A DNA stretch of 64,000 nucleotides from Sedimentibacter sp. (lineage in GTDB: Bacteria > Bacillota > Clostridia > Tissierellales > Sedimentibacteraceae), in assembly GCA_018436705.1 (NCBI GenBank), contig JAHDLA010000006.1, positions 1-64,000 of the forward strand, read 5' to 3'. The translations under genes and the position numbers were made by a program. Shown in pieces: positions 26,463-34,786 of the stretch. The notes beneath the pieces are model-generated. The model searched no databases. It was not told where the DNA came from and was given only the letters and a program-made list of their open reading frames with translations. Each line of letters opens with the position of its first letter. The first letter of the stretch is position 1.

Positions 26463-27017
26463 ATGATTCAATTATGTACAAACAGACTCTTAATTCGCGA
26501 CCACACAAGTGCAGACCTTGCATCACATCATGAATTGCTTTATAACAAAAAAGTCATGTGGTTCTTACAGGATATAAGAACAAGCAGCGTAGAAGAATCC
26601 CAAGCTAACCTGTGTACGGCAATTGACAAAATTGGACACACTGACCGAAAGTATTATTTTTTTAGAATAGAAAACAAACTGACAAATGAACACATAGGCG
26701 AAATAGGATATACAGTTTTAGAATTTACACCTGCAGGGAAACACGTTGAAATAGGTTATTTTATACGGGATAATTACTGGGGACTGGGCTATACCACAGA
26801 GGCTCTCAAAGCAGTTATTCAGTTTGCTTTTGAAGAAAATGACGTATACAGAATTACATGCGGGTGCTTAAAAGAAAACACAGCCTCGGAAAGGGTAATG
26901 CAAAAATGCGGCATGATAAAAGAAGCCGAATTCAAAGAATATCAATGGCATGATGGAATGTTTAAGGACCGCGTAGCATACAGACTACTCCGCTCCGAAT
27001 GGTTAATAGAACGGTAG
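26463..27017 (+). CDS. GNAT-family N-acetyltransferase, RimJ/RimL type
   Basis: A 184-residue acetyltransferase. The start is 'MIQLCTNRLLIRDHTSADL', typical of the Acetyltransf_3 group. The acetyl-CoA loop lies in 'GYFIRDNYWGLGYTTEALKAV', followed by 'YRITCGCLKENTASERVMQKCGM', where RimL-type enzymes have the N..S..E..GF pattern. The substrate is unknown; such proteins acetylate protein N-termini, antibiotics or small amines. Single gene with GGAGACC upstream. Not linked to its neighbours by orientation. Confidence 0.9.
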   Translation: MIQLCTNRLLIRDHTSADLASHHELLYNKKVMWFLQDIRTSSVEESQANLCTAIDKIGHTDRKYYFFRIENKLTNEHIGEIGYTVLEFTPAGKHVEIGYFIRDNYWGLGYTTEALKAVIQFAFEENDVYRITCGCLKENTASERVMQKCGMIKEAEFKEYQWHDGMFKDRVAYRLLRSEWLIER

Positions 27018-27093
27018 AAAAATATTGTGTATTCTACAGCTGGCTGAATTTCAGATATGTTTAAATCATCCAGCCATATGCTTGATTTTTCAA

Positions 27094-28458
27094 TCATAAA
27101 TCCGAGAAAAATTTTTCAATCATTAATTCTCTGGTTTGACTGTCATTAAAATTTATGTCCCCTGACAAATGCAGCACAACATTTCCTTTTTGTATTATAA
27201 TTTCATTTTGTTCCTCTGTCAGCGCCATATTATCTGCATTCCAAAAATTTTTCATATCATCATCTATGATAACGGTTTTTTTTAATATAGCCCTTCCTCT
27301 CCACTTGATTCCATTTTCTAATCTATTAGTTATTCCGTTAAATATAATCTCGGCAAAGTATGAATTTATTGTCTTATAATATTTAATTTCCATGTACTTA
27401 TTAACACCGCTTATCTCTCTTTCTTCCCAATAATTGTAATACTTGGGTGTAATAGGACTCATACTGATATCAAATTTTATATTTAATAAATTACCCTGTT
27501 CTGATTTGCCCAATATATCTTCCATTGTAACCACAGGATAGCCTTCCGGTATTGAATCTATACTATCCATATCTTTGGATATTTCCCTAATCGATGAAGT
27601 AACCATAGGAACAAAGATAATTACTAATATTATTACCACTATATATAGCGCAATTTCTCCATTTTTATTTCTACCTTTACTTTTCTTTATGCAGTACCGT
27701 ATACCTCCTCCGATAGCAAAGCCAATTCCAGGTGCCAGCAAAGCCGCCCCTACAACATTGGGCTTGAAAAGTGCATCACCAATAAATGACAATATATAAA
27801 ATAATATAATAAGCCATAACGGAATACTTGCTGTCATTACCCGCCTTCGCGCACTTTTCAATGTAGATTTTTCTATAGGTAATCCACGCTTGATATTTCT
27901 TCTGGCTTTTATAATACGAATAATGCCATATGCTGAGGGAATTGCGGCTAGTATGTAAAGTGCAGGAAATAAAATTGTTCCAGTAAATCCTGTAAAGCTT
28001 ATAAAATTAATATCGCTTACAGGGAAAAGGCTTCTGAATGCAAAGATGGCAATTAGCGTAAGTATAAATATGTCGCGCAGCACGCCTTTCCACAGCGTAA
28101 GCTCAACCATTTTTTGTTCAATTTCTTCATCTGTTTGTATTGGAACCGGTTCATCGTCTTCATAAGCATAGAAAAACTGCAAATAGTCCTGTGATGTAAT
28201 AAATATCCATCCTGATTCTTGGCATAGCTTTCTATACTCTTCCGATTCTTCGGTTTTTTCAGGAGTAAGCGGCCCTTCCTTAAATACATCTACATAGAAT
28301 TTAAGCTTCTGCGGTTCCATGGCTCTAAACTTAGCCATGCTTCGTCCTACCTTTTCCAGCATCCAGCCTTTGCCTGCCATTTTCTCCAGATATTCTCCCA
28401 TAGCTTTGTAATCAATGAGAAAAAAATTCCAAATCACCCATTTAGTTTTATTTTTCAT
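27094..28458 (-). CDS. DUF2812 membrane protein
   Basis: A 454-residue protein. The N-terminal DUF2812 domain (about 1-110) includes 'YLEKMAGKGWMLEKVGRSMAKF' and 'KLKFYVDVFKEGP'. It is followed by about six membrane helices (125-300) and an extracellular beta-rich C-terminus. The ATG overlaps the upstream PadR gene by 4 bases (ATGA), so the two are translationally coupled. PadR-DUF2812 pairs are common in Clostridia. They resemble sensor/anti-regulator modules, but the role has not been established. Confidence 0.88.
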   Translation of the reverse strand: MKNKTKWVIWNFFLIDYKAMGEYLEKMAGKGWMLEKVGRSMAKFRAMEPQKLKFYVDVFKEGPLTPEKTEESEEYRKLCQESGWIFITSQDYLQFFYAYEDDEPVPIQTDEEIEQKMVELTLWKGVLRDIFILTLIAIFAFRSLFPVSDINFISFTGFTGTILFPALYILAAIPSAYGIIRIIKARRNIKRGLPIEKSTLKSARRRVMTASIPLWLIILFYILSFIGDALFKPNVVGAALLAPGIGFAIGGGIRYCIKKSKGRNKNGEIALYIVVIILVIIFVPMVTSSIREISKDMDSIDSIPEGYPVVTMEDILGKSEQGNLLNIKFDISMSPITPKYYNYWEEREISGVNKYMEIKYYKTINSYFAEIIFNGITNRLENGIKWRGRAILKKTVIIDDDMKNFWNADNMALTEEQNEIIIQKGNVVLHLSGDINFNDSQTRELMIEKFFSDL

Positions 28459-28778
28459 TTAGGCGCTCCCCCTTCCAATATTTTATTTCCATCTGAAACC
28501 AATTGCTTTAATCTTTTATGTTCATTCCTCAAAACATTTAATCCCTTATCCGTCAGAGTATATATCTTCCTTCTATCCTCTTCCGAGACCTGTACTATAA
28601 TATCCTCCTCCTCGAATCTGGATAAAAGGTTGTACAAAGTGCCTGCTCCTATCCTTACCCTTCCCTCAGTCCGACTGTCTACCTCCTGCATAATTCCGTA
28701 GCCATGATGATGCTCCGTTAATATTAAAAGGATGTAATACATTTGCTCTGTTAAGGTTTTTAATTGTTCTCTTGCCAT
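28455..28778 (-). CDS. PadR-family transcriptional regulator
   Basis: A 107-residue winged-helix repressor starting at MAREQLKTLTEQ, with GGAG 8 bases upstream. The family core is 'YYILLILTEHHHGYGIMQEV', 'IGAGTLYNLLSRFEEEDII' and 'DRRKIYTLTDKGLNVL'. It probably represses its own operon, including the DUF2812 membrane protein. A dyad of ATATCGAATATAGATATAT type lies just downstream of its promoter. Confidence 0.93.
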   Translation of the reverse strand: MAREQLKTLTEQMYYILLILTEHHHGYGIMQEVDSRTEGRVRIGAGTLYNLLSRFEEEDIIVQVSEEDRRKIYTLTDKGLNVLRNEHKRLKQLVSDGNKILEGGAPK

Positions 28779-28795
28779 ATCATCATCTCCAAAAC

Positions 28796-28856
28796 ATATA
28801 TCTATATTCGATATATCTATTATCAATATAGTACTATTATTTTGTTTTTATGTCAA
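28796..28856 (-). promoter_or_regulatory. PadR operon promoter with dyad operator
   Basis: Minus-strand TTGACA (28851-28856) and TACTAT (28828-28833) are 17 bases apart. Downstream, 28796-28826 holds overlapping TATATC/GATATA and CTATATT/AATATAG elements, the kind of AT-rich dyad PadR proteins use. Autorepression is inferred. Confidence 0.6.
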
Positions 28857-28994
28857 TTATTTTTTGCTAAAGACCACAACACGCATAAGCAATACAAGAA
28901 ATTACTTTGTTTTGATATCTATGTAACCATGAATATAGTAACCAATTTAGTTTAAACGACTATAATATTATATAAATTGGCAAGGATGTGCAAT

Positions 28995-29396
28995 ATGGAT
29001 CAGAAGGACGCATTTAATGAAAATATCCAAGAAATAAATTGTTCTGATAAAATACACCGTAATAAATTTTCAACCAAGGCACACCACGGTGTTATCAATA
29101 TAGTTAAAAAATATTGTCCCAGCAGCATTAAAAGTTATTCAGAATGGATCGATTGCGCTTCATTGGATAAATATTATTACTTTATTAAAAATTTAGGACA
29201 TGGAGATGTTGAAATATATATTGAAATAAGCCCTGATAAAAGGTTGGTATATGCGGATTCAGATAAAATTATTGTAAAAAGCTGCAAGGTATCTTACTTG
29301 CAACCCTTAAGAGAAAGCCGATTCATTCGCTTCTCGTATAAGAACATAAATTTTGCGGGAGTTGGACTAATTACCTCATGGTTCCAAGCAAAATAA
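28995..29396 (+). CDS. DUF6385-like protein, short form
   Basis: A 133-residue soluble protein starting at MDQKDAFNENIQ, with AAGGA 8 bases upstream (a TTG six codons earlier is less likely). Its second half, 'YYFIKNLGHGDVEIYIEISPD', then 'RFIRFSYKN' and the C-terminal 'TSWFQAK', parallels the C-terminal half of the neighbouring protein (29476), so the two are paralogues. The pattern 'xxxKNxGxxxxxxxxxISPD...FLxYxR...FQAQ' is that of DUF6385 beta-sandwich domains, found mainly in spore-forming Clostridia. A structural surface or spore role is possible but not shown. Confidence 0.7.
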   Translation: MDQKDAFNENIQEINCSDKIHRNKFSTKAHHGVINIVKKYCPSSIKSYSEWIDCASLDKYYYFIKNLGHGDVEIYIEISPDKRLVYADSDKIIVKSCKVSYLQPLRESRFIRFSYKNINFAGVGLITSWFQAK

Positions 29397-29475
29397 AGGA
29401 AATACTGTCCTTTTTGACAATGGAACATATTATATAAGAGGGGATTGCCCCTAAAAATATTTTGGAGTGATAAAA

Positions 29476-30186
29476 ATGCCAGGAATGCCTATATTCCAAG
29501 ATTCACCTTCTCAGTTAAAAGGACAAATTTATGTTTTAAACAGCGTTTCAAGTGAAATTGTTCCATTGCAAGTTGACGATACAGGAAACCTACCCGTAAA
29601 TGGTACCGTAGATATAGCAACAGGTGCTGAAGTAACATTAGCAGCAGGTACTGATATTGATACAGTCTCTACAATTACCAATGACGTAAAGGTCGTTAAC
29701 GGCACAACACCACTTACAGTTGACTTTGCCGAAAGCGTAGATATTGATACTGTTACAACTGTAACAACATTAGATACTATTACTAACGACGTTAAAGTAG
29801 TTAACGGTTCAACATCATTGAGTGTTGAAAATAAGCTTGTATTCACAAATGTTGACTCATTTGGAGGCGCAACTCCACTGACAGAAACCACCGTTGGCTT
29901 AGGTGCCACTGTAAATGCTGACTCACAAGACGTTTCTCTTGAATCCTCCTATAACTGGTTTATCAAAAACACCGGCACGACATCAAGTGATCAAGATATT
30001 ACCCTAAAGGTAGAGATAAGTCCAGACAACACAACTTGGTTGGAGGACACCGGAACTGTTATAACCGTTCCATTTGATACGGCAAAAATGATTACCGTAA
30101 CAAATTTCTTGCAATACGTTCGCTTTGTAATAACAGGCGGTGCAGCTGAAACAACAGTTATATCCTGCTTCCAGGCTCAACATTAA
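29476..30186 (+). CDS. DUF6385-like protein with internal repeats
   Basis: A 236-residue Thr/Val/Asp-rich protein; ATG at 29476 fits GGAGTG 6 bases upstream better than the GTG at 29467. It has no signal peptide. The middle contains two imperfect copies of a unit of about 35 residues, 'TNDVKVVNGTTPLTVDFAES' and 'TNDVKVVNGSTSLSVENK', each preceded by DIDTV-T. The C-terminal domain (about 125-236) is beta-rich: 'YNWFIKNTGTTSSDQDITLKV', 'ISPDNTTWLEDTG' and 'ISCFQAQH'. It resembles self-assembling surface or spore-layer proteins; it is downstream of the paralogue in one orientation. An AGGGG-ATTG-CCCCT hairpin lies between them. Confidence 0.72.
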   Translation: MPGMPIFQDSPSQLKGQIYVLNSVSSEIVPLQVDDTGNLPVNGTVDIATGAEVTLAAGTDIDTVSTITNDVKVVNGTTPLTVDFAESVDIDTVTTVTTLDTITNDVKVVNGSTSLSVENKLVFTNVDSFGGATPLTETTVGLGATVNADSQDVSLESSYNWFIKNTGTTSSDQDITLKVEISPDNTTWLEDTGTVITVPFDTAKMITVTNFLQYVRFVITGGAAETTVISCFQAQH

Positions 30187-30198
30187 TTAAATAAATAT

Positions 30199-30231
30199 AA
30201 AAGGGACGAGGTATATTATCCGTCCCTTTAG
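30199..30231 (+). terminator. Terminator after the DUF6385-like pair
   Basis: AAAGGGACG (30200-30208) and CGTCCCTTT (30221-30229) form a 9-base stem 12 bases after the stop codon. Confidence 0.75.
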
Positions 30232-30304
30232 TGCCACCTAACCGATTCAAGGCAGAGCACTTGATGACAGAGCCCCGCCCAATAGACATTTTCAGTGGCT
30301 TTCT

Positions 30305-30448
30305 TTACTTGTCCGATTCTTCTTTTTTTATTTGCAATAATTTCTTTATATTAGAATTAATTTTAAAAGTTATAGCAATTAAGAATAATAATAAAATTGA
30401 AATAAATAGCATTAAGATTATATATACGCTATAGACAGATAAAAACAT
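30305..30448 (-). CDS. 47-residue membrane peptide
   Basis: A short frame with AGGAG 10 bases before its ATG. It reads MFLSVYSVYIILMLFISILL, then 'LFLIAITFKINSNIKKLLQIKKEESDK'. One long hydrophobic helix is followed by a basic then acidic tail, so it is a single-pass membrane peptide with a cytoplasmic C-terminus. It is on the same strand as, and downstream of, the 79-residue membrane protein and the DUF2812 gene. It is too small for most gene callers; no family is recognised. Confidence 0.5.
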   Translation of the reverse strand: MFLSVYSVYIILMLFISILLLFLIAITFKINSNIKKLLQIKKEESDK

Positions 30449-30567
30449 ACAATTTCATCTCCTAACTTTAATAATTATTCCATTGAAATCTTTTTTCCAA
30501 TATACATTCTTAATAGTAAAATACACTAGAATGCCCGTCTCCATGGCTCCATACTTAGAATCTATGT

Positions 30568-30807
30568 TTATTTTTTACTTTTTTTAATTTTTCTTATATG
30601 AATAATTGTTAAAATTAACAATACTGTATTTATTGCTGCCACTGCAGGAGAGCAATCTATATTTTCAAAAAACATCTGTCTTCCGGAAAAATATAACATA
30701 TATAATTCCGAACATAAAAGTAAGTATAGAAATATTTTAATATCATTAAAAGCATTTTTATTTACTTCTGTGTCATCTTTGTTGTTTTTATCGTTTTCAT
30801 TGTTCAT
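30568..30807 (-). CDS. Small two-helix membrane protein
   Basis: A 79-residue protein with a polar, Asn/Asp/Lys-rich N-terminus ('MNNENDKNNKDDTEVNKNAF'). Two hydrophobic segments follow (about 25-40 and 55-70), and the C-terminus is KIKKSKK. GGGGG lies 9 bases upstream of the ATG. It follows the 393-residue DUF2812 gene by 83 bases on the same strand and may be co-transcribed. The function is unknown. Confidence 0.65.
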   Translation of the reverse strand: MNNENDKNNKDDTEVNKNAFNDIKIFLYLLLCSELYMLYFSGRQMFFENIDCSPAVAAINTVLLILTIIHIRKIKKSKK

Positions 30808-30890
30808 AATAAAATCCCCCTTATTAATAGTGTTGCATCCTATGTGTTTATTGTTTTGAATCTCATTTATGCACCCACTCCTATCATTCC

Positions 30891-32072
30891 TTAGTTTGGG
30901 GCTGCCATTGAAAAATGATGGACTGAATCAAGCAGGCTGCCTGAACCGTAGTACATTACGGTTATAACAATATTTCCCGATCTGAGCACAATGTCTTCTA
31001 TTTCTCCGTTCAAAAAATACGAAGCACTGTCAAAGCCGTCAACATATATGGCAGTCATTTCTCCTGAACTTAAATTTCTGCAAAGCTCTTCTTCATAATA
31101 AACTGCTAAATTTGTATTTCTCATTTCATAATAATTAACATTGTATCCAAACGGCTCCTCATAAACATCAGGTATGTCTTGCACTTCGTGCCAGTACTGC
31201 CTGACATATAATATTGTGGGAGCCACATAGCGGCTTTTTTCTGTTACCGAGTAATTAGTTCCTATATCTGAGCTGCATTTTTCTCTAATTGCCTCCGCTG
31301 TATACCACTCATCAGGAGAAATTTGCTCCATAAGAGGGAGTTTTATGTTGAGCGTATATTTGTCCAACGGAATGGTATGAATCCGCGTTGATTTATCAAG
31401 TTGCACTATAATAATAAAAAAACTTATAGTAATTATTGCAATCAGACACCATTCAAATATTCTATGAGTCTTTACCACAGGCTGTTTCCTGCGCTCCATA
31501 AGCAATTTGATTCTTTTCTTCCTCTTAATATATTCAACAACATACAACAATCCCAATATCACGGCACATATAGATCCCGTCAGTATTCCCATCGGTAGCA
31601 AATCATCATAGTGAATAAGCGTTTTTATAAAGCCACCTGAAATAAAACTCAGTTTAATGAAAAGCATAAACACTAAAACAGGAAACAAAATGGATGGTAT
31701 TACTCCATATCTATATCTCAATATTTGTTTTTTTAATGCAGTTTCCATGCACGCAGAATCAATATCCGGCTTATCTGCATCATTATTATCTTCTGAAATA
31801 AAAATGTCAAAATATAGCGAAAGTTTACCTACATACTTCCATCCGGGTATATCGCGACATGCATCGTTCGTGTGGGGATGAATGCAATAGCTTACTTTAC
31901 CGGTTGACGATTCTTCAAAACCAAAAAATCTCCCTTTAATATGTGTTAGCTTAAATCCCCGTTCAGCCTTTAACTCCAACCAGCCTTCTATAGCTCCTAT
32001 TTCAGCTTCGTCATATGGGAGAAAAAAATATTTGTAATCAGATATAGCAAACACCTCCTGCATAATTTTCAA
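30891..32072 (-). CDS. DUF2812 membrane protein, paralogue A (start codon doubtful)
   Basis: A protein of about 385-393 residues. The DUF2812-like N-terminus ('YKYFFLPYDEAEIGAIEGWLEL', 'RGFKLTHIKGRFFGFEE') precedes two membrane pairs (about 125-195 and 205-225) and an exported C-terminal domain. It is a paralogue of 33271-34428. In that paralogue AGGAGG is followed by ATG-CTTAAGTACAAATAT. Here the matching AGGAGGTG is followed by ATA (32043-32045) before TCTGATTACAAATAT. The only ATGs in frame (32072, 32063) lie upstream of or inside that site and have no ribosome site of their own. Translation may be poor, or may use ATA. No PadR gene accompanies it. Confidence 0.75.
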   Translation of the reverse strand: MKIMQEVFAISDYKYFFLPYDEAEIGAIEGWLELKAERGFKLTHIKGRFFGFEESSTGKVSYCIHPHTNDACRDIPGWKYVGKLSLYFDIFISEDNNDADKPDIDSACMETALKKQILRYRYGVIPSILFPVLVFMLFIKLSFISGGFIKTLIHYDDLLPMGILTGSICAVILGLLYVVEYIKRKKRIKLLMERRKQPVVKTHRIFEWCLIAIITISFFIIIVQLDKSTRIHTIPLDKYTLNIKLPLMEQISPDEWYTAEAIREKCSSDIGTNYSVTEKSRYVAPTILYVRQYWHEVQDIPDVYEEPFGYNVNYYEMRNTNLAVYYEEELCRNLSSGEMTAIYVDGFDSASYFLNGEIEDIVLRSGNIVITVMYYGSGSLLDSVHHFSMAAPN

Positions 32073-32128
32073 AATAAATTATGTATCCAGATAATACATC
32101 CAATTATTTGTCTATTATATAGTACTTC

Positions 32129-32203
32129 TGAGATACTTTATTTTCTCCGAAATGCAAATGATTTCCTGTTATAAACAATATACATATAATATAATTTATT
32201 ATT
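32129..32203. repeat. Direct repeat of about 75 bp, copy 1
   Basis: The segment starting TGAGATACTTTATTTTCTCC and ending in ATAATATAATTTAT recurs at 33013-33090 in the same orientation with scattered mismatches. The two copies flank the 168-residue membrane protein gene. Confidence 0.75.
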
Positions 32204-32251
32204 GCAAATATCTAATACCTGCCAAGGCTTTAAAGGGTTACTGACAACACG

Positions 32252-32286
32252 AAAAAAATGCCGGCAGCCATTAAAATAACCGGCAT
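32252..32286 (-). terminator. Terminator of the 168-residue membrane protein gene
   Basis: On the minus strand ATGCCGG and CCGGCAT form a GC-rich stem followed by seven T (32252-32258). It lies about 60 bases after the stop at 32345. An overlapping 84-codon frame here is explained by this terminator and is not a gene. Confidence 0.85.
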
Positions 32287-32344
32287 CGTTTCCTTGATGC
32301 CATATATATTTTTGCGCAATCTGCCGTCTCCAGACGATACCGTT

Positions 32345-32851
32345 TTAACTATCTGTGCTATACTCCATTTTAGATGTGACAAACAGATATTCAGCAAACG
32401 CATATACGGTTGTGAATATGGCAGCAACCATGTATAAGAAGAAGTTATGTAGTAGTGATTCAAATGCGCTGCCGTGCTCTCCAAACTTGTTTAGCAAATC
32501 AGAAACAAATATCGGCACACCACCATTATTTTTAACTAAAATGTATCCAATCAAAAGAAAGCAAAACACAGACAGGAGCCGAGCAGCCAATCTGTAAGCA
32601 GAAGCTTTTGAAGCAACATTTCGTGAATCAAAACGGAAATTACCTCGGTGCATTAAAAAACAACAACAGAAAGCACTAAGTATAGGTATTAAGAAATACG
32701 GAACAACAAGCAAAAACCACCCTATGCGCGTCCATGGAATGAAAACCAAATATATGTAAAATATGGGCATAAATAAAATATTCTGACACATTGATGTAAA
32801 GAAAGCAAGGAATAATCTTCGCACCGAATAATCCATATCACTTTTCTTCAT
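32345..32851 (-). CDS. Four-helix membrane protein, unknown
   Basis: A 168-residue protein with AGGAG 7 bases before the ATG. Membrane segments lie at about 12-35, 40-66, 88-107 and 135-158. Polar motifs include 'HRGNFRFDSRN' after helix 2 and an exported or cytosolic 'DLLNKFGEHGSAFESLL'. I do not recognise a family. It lies between two DUF2812 paralogues, is flanked by direct repeats of about 75 bp, and is followed by its own terminator. Confidence 0.75.
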   Translation of the reverse strand: MKKSDMDYSVRRLFLAFFTSMCQNILFMPIFYIYLVFIPWTRIGWFLLVVPYFLIPILSAFCCCFLMHRGNFRFDSRNVASKASAYRLAARLLSVFCFLLIGYILVKNNGGVPIFVSDLLNKFGEHGSAFESLLHNFFLYMVAAIFTTVYAFAEYLFVTSKMEYSTDS

Positions 32852-33012
32852 GATGTTTCTCCTTTCCTATTTTACTACATTGTATTACGTAATTTATTGT
32901 TTATCAATATTAGGAATTATCATGTTAATTTAATATAAAAGAAATTACCATCAAAATACGCTGTATTTAAAATGCTTTTCTCATATTGTCTCCTTAGAAT
33001 TTATATACCATA

Positions 33013-33090
33013 TGAGATACTTCATTTTCTCCAGAATGCAAATGATCAACCATTATAAATCATAAGCATATAATATAATTTATAATAATT
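33013..33090. repeat. Direct repeat of about 75 bp, copy 2
   Basis: The segment starting TGAGATACTTCATTTTCTCC matches copy 1 at 32129-32203. Apart from this repeat and the tandem repeat at 33243, I see no gene or clear signal in the spacer 32852-33270. Confidence 0.75.
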
Positions 33091-33242
33091 AATGGCTTAA
33101 GCTCTTTGATAAATTTGTTATACATATGCATCCCCTTTCTTCATTTAATTAATGTTTTTTTCAAAGACACGTCAGAGGAATGGGATTGTTGACACCTCAA
33201 TTTTATCTGACAACTGATCAGAAATTATTGCTGACAACTTCC

Positions 33243-33272
33243 CGTCCCCTTGACATTCGTCCCCTTGACATT
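33243..33272. repeat. 15-bp exact tandem duplication at the end of paralogue B
   Basis: CGTCCCCTTGACATT occurs twice in a row (33243-33257 and 33258-33272). The second copy overlaps the stop codon of the DUF2812 gene at 33271. It marks a likely recombination or slippage junction. Confidence 0.85.
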
Positions 33273-34428
33273 AGTGGGGAACTGCCATTGAAAAATGATG
33301 GACTGAATCAAGCAGGCTGCCTGAACCGTAGTACATTGCGGTTATAACAATATTTCCCGATCTGAGCACAATGTCTTCTATTTCTCCGTTCAAAAAATAC
33401 GAAGCACTGTCAAAGCCGTCAACATATATGGCAGTCATTTCCCCAGAATTTAAATTCCTGCATAATTCTTCTTCATAGCAAATTGCCAGACCTTCATTTC
33501 TTATTTCAAAGTAGTGAACATTATATCCAAATCGTTTCCCATAGGTATCAGTCACATCTTGTACTATGCTCCCGTACTGTCTGATACCTAGTGATGTAGG
33601 AGCAACATAGAAGCTTTCTTCTGTTACAAAACAGTCAATTATTTCATCCGAACTATATTTTTCTTGTGCTGTTTCCGCAGCAAACCACTCTCCAGGAGAA
33701 ATTTGATCCATCAACGGTAAGTTAATTTTAACCGTGTATTCATCCAATGGAATTGTTTCAAGACGATCTTTAGTCACTCGTTGAACGTTAATCACCAATA
33801 AGCTGATGATAATTATTATAATCAAGCATCCTTTAAACAGCTTGTGTGATTTTATTACCGGTTGCCTCTTGCGTTCCATAAGTAAAGTGATTCTTTTCTT
33901 CCTCTTTATATATGCGGAAAAATGCAAAGACCCAAATACTAAGGCACATATAATTCCAACCAGCATTCCTATCGGCAACAATACATCATAATCAATTAGA
34001 AATGTTATAAATCCTCCTAAAATAAGAATTAGTCTAATACTAAAAATAATCCATGAAGCAGCAACCCAAAAAAATAGTATTCCGCCATCCCTATGTCTAA
34101 GTATTTGTTTTCTAAGTGCAGCTTCCATGCACGCAGAATCAATATCCGGCTTATCTGCATCATTATTATCTTCTGCTATGAAAACATCAAAATTTCGCGA
34201 AAGCGCTCCAACATATATCCATCCGTGTATATTATAACATGTATCACCTATGTGAGGATGAATACAATAGCGCACTTTAGCGTTTAATGTTTGTTCAAAT
34301 TTAAAGAGATTACCTATACATACACGCATAAGCTTAAACCCTCGGTCCGCCATCAATTCCAACCATCCTTCTATAGCTCCTATTTCAGCTTCGTCATATG
34401 GAAGAAATAAATATTTGTACTTAAGCAT
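33271..34428 (-). CDS. DUF2812 membrane protein, paralogue B
   Basis: A 385-residue protein with a strong start (AGGAGG, 7 bases, ATG). It has the same plan as paralogue A: an N-terminal DUF2812-like domain ('YLFLPYDEAEIGAIEGWLEL'), a central 'EDNNDADKPDIDSACME', membrane pairs at about 115-185 and 200-220, and an exported C-terminal domain. The last 55 codons are almost identical in DNA to those of paralogue A, as is a block of about 50 bases near the middle, while the rest has diverged. That pattern suggests gene conversion. The function is unknown. Confidence 0.82.
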   Translation of the reverse strand: MLKYKYLFLPYDEAEIGAIEGWLELMADRGFKLMRVCIGNLFKFEQTLNAKVRYCIHPHIGDTCYNIHGWIYVGALSRNFDVFIAEDNNDADKPDIDSACMEAALRKQILRHRDGGILFFWVAASWIIFSIRLILILGGFITFLIDYDVLLPIGMLVGIICALVFGSLHFSAYIKRKKRITLLMERKRQPVIKSHKLFKGCLIIIIIISLLVINVQRVTKDRLETIPLDEYTVKINLPLMDQISPGEWFAAETAQEKYSSDEIIDCFVTEESFYVAPTSLGIRQYGSIVQDVTDTYGKRFGYNVHYFEIRNEGLAICYEEELCRNLNSGEMTAIYVDGFDSASYFLNGEIEDIVLRSGNIVITAMYYGSGSLLDSVHHFSMAVPH

Positions 34429-34786
34429 AACAAAACCTCCTTAATAAAATATCAAGTTATTAAATAAAATTACTTATTGTATAGTAATTTACAATAATTA
34501 AGCAGCAAAAACTTGCAACAAAATACATATTTAAAATTGAGCCGAAAAACAGCGTATATAAACAATTACGTTTATATGTGACAATGCAATATAAAACGGC
34601 ATTTACCAGCTAATACCCCAATACTACTAAAAACTTTGACAAGCGTATAAGGATTGAATATTTAACTCAAAACAAAAAGCAACAATATGATATTCCAGTA
34701 ATTAACACTGGAATATCATAAATACATCTGGTAGAGCAAATAGTATACTAGCTATAACATAATAATTTCATAGCTTTATTTATAAT
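34429..34786. other. Gene-free spacer with one perfect hairpin
   Basis: No gene is supportable in this stretch. TATGATATTCCAGT and ACTGGAATATCATA (34686-34720) form a perfect 14-base stem with a 7-base loop, about 65 bases beyond the stop of the minus-strand gene at 34787. It is probably that operon's terminator, though a U-run is lacking. The rest is AT-rich and should hold the promoter of DUF2812 paralogue B. Confidence 0.5.

Noticed and set aside
32230..32484. An 84-codon minus-strand frame ending in a hydrophobic segment, at first read as a frameshifted tail of the 168-residue membrane protein
   Set aside because: The hydrophobic part coincides with a GC-rich stem plus T7, a clear intrinsic terminator, and the frame otherwise overlaps the real gene.
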